Position numbers and translations under genes: made by a program | NCBI GenBank assembly: GCA_963843285.1 | Contig: CAWJJO010000005.1 | Span: 137,062 to 201,061 of the forward strand | Direction: 5' to 3' | Length of the DNA stretch: 64,000 nucleotides | From: CAZDDB01 sp963843285 | GTDB lineage: Bacteria > Acidobacteriota > HRBIN11 > JAKEFK01 | The notes under the pieces: generated by a model | What the model saw: only the letters and a program-made list of their open reading frames with translations | Told to the model about the DNA's origin: nothing | Databases searched by the model: none | Shown: in pieces, positions 60,362 through 64,000 of the stretch | Layout of the letters: each line of letters starts with the position of its first letter | How positions within the stretch are numbered: position 1 is the stretch's first letter

Positions 60362-61369
60362 TTAGTCTCGTGCTGAATACCAGTCCAACACTCGTAAGGC
60401 GCGCAGCGTGTTCCACCGGCTCGGCCGGCCCTCGCCCTCGTCGATCTCGACCGGCATCTCGCCGGGGTACCGGACCTCGAGCGGCCACCGGCCGTCGCCG
60501 TCGCGCTTGGACGCGACCAAGTCGATCGCCTCGGCCACGCGCTCGTCGGGCGCGACGCCGGCGCGGCGCAGGTACTCGAGCCCCCGCAGCACGTCGTAGT
60601 GCCACCACGTCGGGAAGGCGAAGCGGGTCCACGCGGGATGGCCGCGCCCGCCACCAGGGCCATCCTTCTTGTCGTAGTCGATGACCGCGCCGGTCGACCG
60701 CCGGCGGAAGAGGCGGCGCTCGAGGAGGTACTCCTGCCCGCGGAGGCGGGCCGCAGTCACCTCCGGGCTGCTCCCGACGCGCAGCTCGTGCTCGAGCAGG
60801 GCCTCGAGCACGCAGATCGTGGTGTTGAACGACGACCGCGTCGAGCCGTTCGCGGCCTCGCAGTTCCAGCCGCCATCGGGCAGCTGCTCGGCGAGCAGCC
60901 GGTCGACGATGCCCCGGACGTCCTGGCCGAAGTACGCGCCGACCGCGCCCACCTGTCCATTGATACAGGGCTCCACCTCACCGGCGAAGAAGGGATTGCC
61001 ATCACACTCCTGCGGGCCGCAACCCTTCCAGGTCACGCGGTCACGGACGAGCCCCACCGCGCGACGCGCCTGGTCGCTCGCGGGATCGAGACCCAGGTCC
61101 CGCAGCAGCATCAGGACGTGCATCGTGGAGTTCCATCCACGGTTCCACGCCGCGCCGCCCCACCGCCCGTCGGCCCCCTGGAGGGCGAGCAGCCGGGCGC
61201 CCGCGCCCTCGGTGGCGACCCGCGCGCGCTCGGCCGCGACCTCCTCCGCGGGCGCACCGGTCAGGTCCCGCATCACCTGCCAGCGGATCGAAGGGTCAGA
61301 ATCAAGCAGCCACCGTATGACCGATCTCTTTGGCTTCGGGACTTGCCGTTTGGGTGGATTGGTCGCCAT
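60362..61369 (-). CDS. GC-rich prenyltransferase/squalene-cyclase-like alpha/alpha-barrel protein
   Basis: 335 residues with a repeated pattern of helices and DGRWGG/DGGWNCE/DGRWPLE turns, as in squalene cyclase and prenyltransferase barrels. It lacks the DxDD acid motif of active cyclases, so cyclisation is not supported. Codons are almost all G/C-ending, and local GC is far above the 50% of neighbours, which indicates acquisition from a high-GC organism such as an actinobacterium. The start MATNPPKRQVPKPKRSVIRW is plausible. The stop sits in GACTAACG, resembling but not matching an attC core. Confidence 0.78.
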   Translation of the reverse strand: MATNPPKRQVPKPKRSVIRWLLDSDPSIRWQVMRDLTGAPAEEVAAERARVATEGAGARLLALQGADGRWGGAAWNRGWNSTMHVLMLLRDLGLDPASDQARRAVGLVRDRVTWKGCGPQECDGNPFFAGEVEPCINGQVGAVGAYFGQDVRGIVDRLLAEQLPDGGWNCEAANGSTRSSFNTTICVLEALLEHELRVGSSPEVTAARLRGQEYLLERRLFRRRSTGAVIDYDKKDGPGGGRGHPAWTRFAFPTWWHYDVLRGLEYLRRAGVAPDERVAEAIDLVASKRDGDGRWPLEVRYPGEMPVEIDEGEGRPSRWNTLRALRVLDWYSARD

Positions 61370-61513
61370 CTGCTGGTCCTCCTTACTTTGGTTAAAAGAC
61401 GTTGTTTTGGATTATTTGATTGAGTGTTACCTGCGATCCAAAAAGGAGTTCGAATGAACGCAAAGTGAGGTAATATCTTAAAGTTTGATTAATTTATTTT
61501 CTCATCGAATGTA

Positions 61514-62077
61514 CTAATCATTTAATCCCTTTCCATTGAGAATTTGCTGCATACATTTTTCAACCCTTGACTCCCGGGTTTTGGATTGTTTGGGTGCAGA
61601 AAAATAAAGAATGTATGCTCTTTGCCGTCCCGGCGTCAATGCATCAAAAGCAGTTTTCAAGGCAGGGATTTCATCTAATTTATTTTGAAATTCTTCAGGA
61701 ATGATGAATTCTGTAGTCTTTTTAAAATTCACTTTCAAACCGGCTTTTTCCACTTCAATGGCTTCATAAATATAGGCTTTCAAGATGGGTTCCATCTCAA
61801 CTATTTCTCGAACATTGGTGAACCGAATCTGGCGCGCCGCCTGCACATTCTCCGTTTGTTGGATTAGAATACCATTGGCATCATTTAACAAGGCACCTTT
61901 GAAAAACAGAAGCGCACAGTATTCTTTAAATCCATGTATTAAAACTATGTTACTTTTCTGAAACGTGTAACAAGGAACACCCCACTTCAATTCTTCGGTC
62001 AGCTGACAGTCAAGAATGATCATTCTCAATTTCTCAAATTCTTCCTGCCACTTTTTGGCTTTACTTAAAATATACAT
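61514..62077 (-). CDS. YdeI/OmdA-like protein, AT-rich
   Basis: 187 residues. It contains a DUF1801-like region (EELKWGVPCYTF, IVLIHGFKEYCALLFFKGAL) and a C-terminal OmdA-type segment (FDALTPGRQRAYILYFSAPK then QSKTRESRVEKC). YdeI proteins are linked to resistance to cationic peptides, but the function is poorly known. Codon use is AT-rich, unlike both the window average and the GC-rich gene beside it. It reads like a Bacteroidota gene. The N-terminus is a little short compared with relatives, so it may be truncated. Confidence 0.82.
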   Translation of the reverse strand: MYILSKAKKWQEEFEKLRMIILDCQLTEELKWGVPCYTFQKSNIVLIHGFKEYCALLFFKGALLNDANGILIQQTENVQAARQIRFTNVREIVEMEPILKAYIYEAIEVEKAGLKVNFKKTTEFIIPEEFQNKLDEIPALKTAFDALTPGRQRAYILYFSAPKQSKTRESRVEKCMQQILNGKGLND

Positions 62078-62164
62078 CAACCTTAGGATTCATTCTATTC
62101 ATTTATTGATACTCCTTTGTATGAAATATTTGCTCCAAGCCACCTGCTAGCAATTTCTGGCGAA

Positions 62165-62198
62165 TGTCGGCCGAACGCCACGCAAGCGTTTGTTAGGC
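62165..62198 (-). repeat. Partial attC-like site (R''-L'' half)
   Basis: On the minus strand, GCCTAAC (62198-62192) overlaps the VOC stop codon and is followed by AAACG and CTTGCGTGGCG, as expected for the left half of an attC. I find no matching L'/R' half before the AT-rich gene. The site appears truncated at a cassette boundary. Confidence 0.45.
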
Positions 62199-62609
62199 CG
62201 GCGCCTCCTGGCCACTTAGCTCGAGCGAAGAGAGCGCACTGATCGTGACGTAGTATCCGTCCGGATCCCGGAGCGAGAACTCCTGTGTTCGAGTATTCGG
62301 GTTCACGTGCGGCTCCTCTTCGAGCCGGGCGACGAGAGCGCGTGCCCTTTTCAGGGCCATGTCGAAATCGTCGACGCGGAAGAACAAGAGGAGCCCGTTG
62401 CCAGGTGTCGCCTCGTCCGGGCTCATCAAGGACGGATGCTCGTGCGCGCCCCACTGGTGGAGGCAGAGCAAGACAGTTCCATCCGAATCGAGGATCTGAC
62501 CAAAGTCGTCATGGCCCGGTCGCGTCTCGGGCTGGCCGAAGAGCGACTGGTACCATTTGAAGCTACTCGGCACGTCGCTTACGCCGATGATCGTCCAGGT
62601 GCGTTTCAT
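62193..62609 (-). CDS. Cassette-borne VOC-family protein
   Basis: 138 residues, one VOC domain in the bleomycin-resistance/glyoxalase superfamily. VPSSFKWYQSLFGQPE, LCLHQWGAHEHPS and EFSLRDPDGYYVTI supply the fold and possible metal ligands. GGGAGAA lies ahead of ATG 62609, 16 bp from the attC core at 62626. The stop codon is inside the GCCTAAC of the next site, which is typical of compact gene cassettes. It may modify or bind a drug or xenobiotic (inference). Confidence 0.88.
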   Translation of the reverse strand: MKRTWTIIGVSDVPSSFKWYQSLFGQPETRPGHDDFGQILDSDGTVLLCLHQWGAHEHPSLMSPDEATPGNGLLLFFRVDDFDMALKRARALVARLEEEPHVNPNTRTQEFSLRDPDGYYVTISALSSLELSGQEAPA

Positions 62610-62625
62610 GACATTTCTCCCGTCG

Positions 62626-62830
62626 GCCTAACGCTCGAATTGAGCCGCGCAACAGCCGTGTCGAACGAGGGCGTGCCGCTTGCAACTCAGCCTTGTACTA
62701 AGCATCATAGCCGATAAGACCTCTCCATGCACCAGCAACTCATAAGCTGGATTGCAAGCGGCATGACCGAGTGAGGCAGGGTTGTTGTCGGCTCCAATGT
62801 GTCCTTGGTGCGGGCGCTACGCCGTTAGGC
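62626..62830 (-). repeat. attC-like recombination site, long form
   Basis: The ends are GCCTAAC (62626-62632) and GTTAGGC (62824-62830). Read on the minus strand, ATTGGAGCCG and CGGCTCAAT are the L''/L' pair with one extrahelical G. The terminal loop folds on TGCCGCTTGCAA/TTGCAAGCGGCA. About 20 extra bp lie between R'' and L'', and 205 bp is longer than most attC sites, so this is a degenerate or unusual site. Confidence 0.6.
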
Positions 62831-62831
62831 G

Positions 62832-63248
62832 TCAGGAACGAACATTGACGATAGTTGCCTGCATGATGGCAACCACGTTGTAGGTGGTTCCCGTGAAGGC
62901 CCGGACTTCTCCTGTGCAGATAGTGAGAAGCTTGCCCGAACTCTGTACCCTTCCGATTGCTAAGAATCGTTCGCCAATCGCAGGTCGCAAGAGGTTGATC
63001 TTGAACTCGGCTGTGACAACCTCGCACTCGGGCGGCGCCTTGGTCAACGCTGCATACCCACATGCGCTGTCAACAATACTTGTTATTGCGCCCGCGTGAA
63101 CATAGCCGTGCTGTTGGGAAAGGTGTTCGGAAAATGGCAATGCTATTTGCACTTCCCCGTCTGTAACCGAGACAAGCTGCGCGCCGAGGGTCGCCATCAG
63201 GCGCTGCGATTTGAAGCTGACTGCGATTCGCTCCTGGATGTCATTCAT
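62832..63248 (-). CDS. Cassette-borne PaaI-family thioesterase
   Basis: 138 residues with a hot-dog fold. QQHGYVHAGAITSIVDSACG is the PaaI/YbgC catalytic helix region, with the Asp in position. VTAEFKINLLRPA and GEVRAFTGTTYNVVAIMQAT complete the fold. It probably hydrolyses an aryl- or acyl-CoA. The stop codon is 1 bp from the attC end at 62830, and the start is 35 bp from the upstream attC at 63283. Confidence 0.9.
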   Translation of the reverse strand: MNDIQERIAVSFKSQRLMATLGAQLVSVTDGEVQIALPFSEHLSQQHGYVHAGAITSIVDSACGYAALTKAPPECEVVTAEFKINLLRPAIGERFLAIGRVQSSGKLLTICTGEVRAFTGTTYNVVAIMQATIVNVRS

Positions 63249-63282
63249 TGAAAAGTGAACCTCTTGATGGATCGTGCATGAC

Positions 63283-63341
63283 GCCTAACGCTCCGGTTCA
63301 GCGGCAGCGCAAAGCGCCGTCCGCTGCAACCGTTGTTAGGC
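63283..63341 (-). repeat. Integron attC site, canonical
   Basis: A 59-bp site bounded by GCCTAAC (63283-63289) and GTTAGGC (63335-63341). Inside, GGTTCAGCGG and CCGCTGCAACC pair with one extra C, and AGCGC-aaa-GCGCC forms the tip. On the minus strand the unpaired base is a G in L'', the polarity expected if genes are read leftward, as they are here. Confidence 0.8.
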
Positions 63342-63346
63342 CGGAT

Positions 63347-64000
63347 CTATTTGTACTTCGTGTGCCTGAGCGTTGGCGTCAGAGGCTTCGCCGCATCAGC
63401 TGCGCGCCGCACGTCGTCGTGGGTGAAGACCGCGAAAACAAACGGCTGCGCTTCGAGGACACGAGCCAAGTCGCCCAAGGTCAGGCCGAGATGCAACAGC
63501 CGCTCCTCATCGACGAACATCTGCGCGTTTTCCGGTTCATAGGATGTAACGAGCTGCTTCGCCTCTGGATCAAACTTCTGGTGCAGCAGCTCTACCAATG
63601 CTGGCGCCAGGTGCCGGCGCTCCGGCGGTCCGGAGGGCATGCCATGGTCAGCGGTCACCGCCAGGAGATAATCCTTTCCAACCTTGGCCTCGAGCGCGTC
63701 AATGATCCGCGCCAGATTGCGGTCCATTTCGCCGAGTGTCAGACGCAGCTCGTTCGAATCCGGCCCGTAGCGGTGGCCGACGAAATCCGCACCCTTGTAG
63801 TTCAGCAGAAGAAGGTCTGCGACACCGTCTTCGCCTAGCGGCTCGCGTCCGATCATGGCGATCATCGCATCGGCTTCAAAGGTGGGAAAGAGCGCTGAAC
63901 GACGCACCGCGGCAGGCGAATCGATTCTGTGTTGCAACCACTCACTCTCCACCGACCACAGTGTGCTCGCATTGCGATCCCTCAGATAGTCAGGTATCCG
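63347..64000 (-). CDS. Type I phosphodiesterase/alkaline-phosphatase-family protein, 5' end outside window
   Basis: 218 residues are visible and the frame is open to the window edge. LLNYKGADFVGHRYGPDSNE and AVTADHGMPSGPPERRH are the metal-binding Asp/His motifs of the alkaline-phosphatase superfamily (nucleotide pyrophosphatase/PglZ-like group). The nucleophile Thr/Ser lies in the missing N-terminal part. Its stop is 5 bp from the canonical attC, so it may be the last part of a larger cassette or the chromosomal border. Confidence 0.85.
   Translation of the reverse strand, partial: RIPDYLRDRNASTLWSVESEWLQHRIDSPAAVRRSALFPTFEADAMIAMIGREPLGEDGVADLLLLNYKGADFVGHRYGPDSNELRLTLGEMDRNLARIIDALEAKVGKDYLLAVTADHGMPSGPPERRHLAPALVELLHQKFDPEAKQLVTSYEPENAQMFVDEERLLHLGLTLGDLARVLEAQPFVFAVFTHDDVRRAADAAKPLTPTLRHTKYK

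Noticed and set aside
60370..61457. Long plus-strand ORFs of up to 274 codons opposite the GC-rich gene
   Set aside because: High GC gives long open antisense frames. The composition is Arg/Pro/Ala noise, while the minus strand has clear repeats of a known fold.
62095..62454. 119-codon minus-strand ORF over the VOC gene 3' half
   Set aside because: It is a shifted-frame shadow of the VOC gene that runs on into the half attC site.
1..64000. CRISPR arrays, tRNA or rRNA genes, prophage, transposases
   Set aside because: No regularly spaced direct repeats, no cloverleaf with a conserved T-loop, and no transposase or phage structural motifs were seen on either strand.

Overview
The window looks like a chromosomal contig from an uncultivated Acidobacteriota-like bacterium of roughly 50% GC. 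This is inferred from gene content: a Ser/Thr kinase fused to a TolB/WD40-type propeller, an 800-residue FtsX/MacB-type permease without its own ATPase, a DUF5916 outer-membrane protein, a DUF5818-like small protein, a CGNR/ABATE regulator and several OmpA proteins. No rRNA, tRNA, CRISPR array, prophage or transposase was found. Nothing could be searched, so family names rest on motifs read by eye.

Layout. 0-9 kb: edge of a TetR gene with a consensus promoter, FadH-type dienoyl-CoA reductase, a redoxin, ligA, a double VOC protein and a DppB/DppC permease pair. 9-19 kb: GAF histidine kinase, DUF5818-like protein, phosphofructokinase, a 640-bp non-coding region holding a c-di-GMP-I riboswitch with a 20-codon ORF and a second structured RNA candidate, MFS exporter, RNase R, and an ECF sigma/anti-sigma operon. 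19-29 kb: Ser/Thr kinase flanked by a perfect 29-bp inverted repeat, VWA protein, M23 peptidase, GAF-SpoIIE phosphatase, FtsX-type permease. 29-40 kb: cell-envelope genes (Tyr/Gly-rich secreted protein, two OmpA proteins, DUF5916 barrel, YiiX-like amidase, M20 peptidase) around a CGNR regulator with shared operator-like sites. 40-48 kb: acyl-CoA block (PCD, thiolase, CoA-transferase A/B, methylmalonyl-CoA epimerase, MeaB, acyl-CoA dehydrogenase), then a DUF1573 gene with an in-frame UGA, then a pseudouridine synthase. 48-58 kb: uvrB, uvrC, PduO-type adenosyltransferase, methyltransferase, a kinase plus class-III aminotransferase pair, HAD phosphatase, ankyrin protein. 58-64 kb: a mosaic of decayed and foreign genes that ends in an integron-like cassette array with attC sites.

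How the genes fit together. The acyl-CoA genes, with MeaB, epimerase and the cobalamin adenosyltransferase at 52.2 kb, point to odd-chain or branched fatty-acid and propionate metabolism through a B12-dependent methylmalonyl-CoA mutase encoded elsewhere. The 53.5-55.7 kb pair resembles a kinase/phospho-lyase module for a small hydroxylated amine.

The most notable signals are: (1) a candidate selenocysteine codon in the CGC motif of a DUF1573 protein, followed 12 nt later by a 17-nt hairpin; (2) an orphan c-di-GMP-I riboswitch placed over a 20-codon ORF; (3) a 226-235 bp double-hairpin repeat present three times, each copy ending within 40 bp upstream of a start codon; (4) the attC-bearing cassette array; (5) shared operator-like motifs around a possibly leaderless CGNR regulator gene; (6) at least seven further families of small palindromic intergenic repeats.
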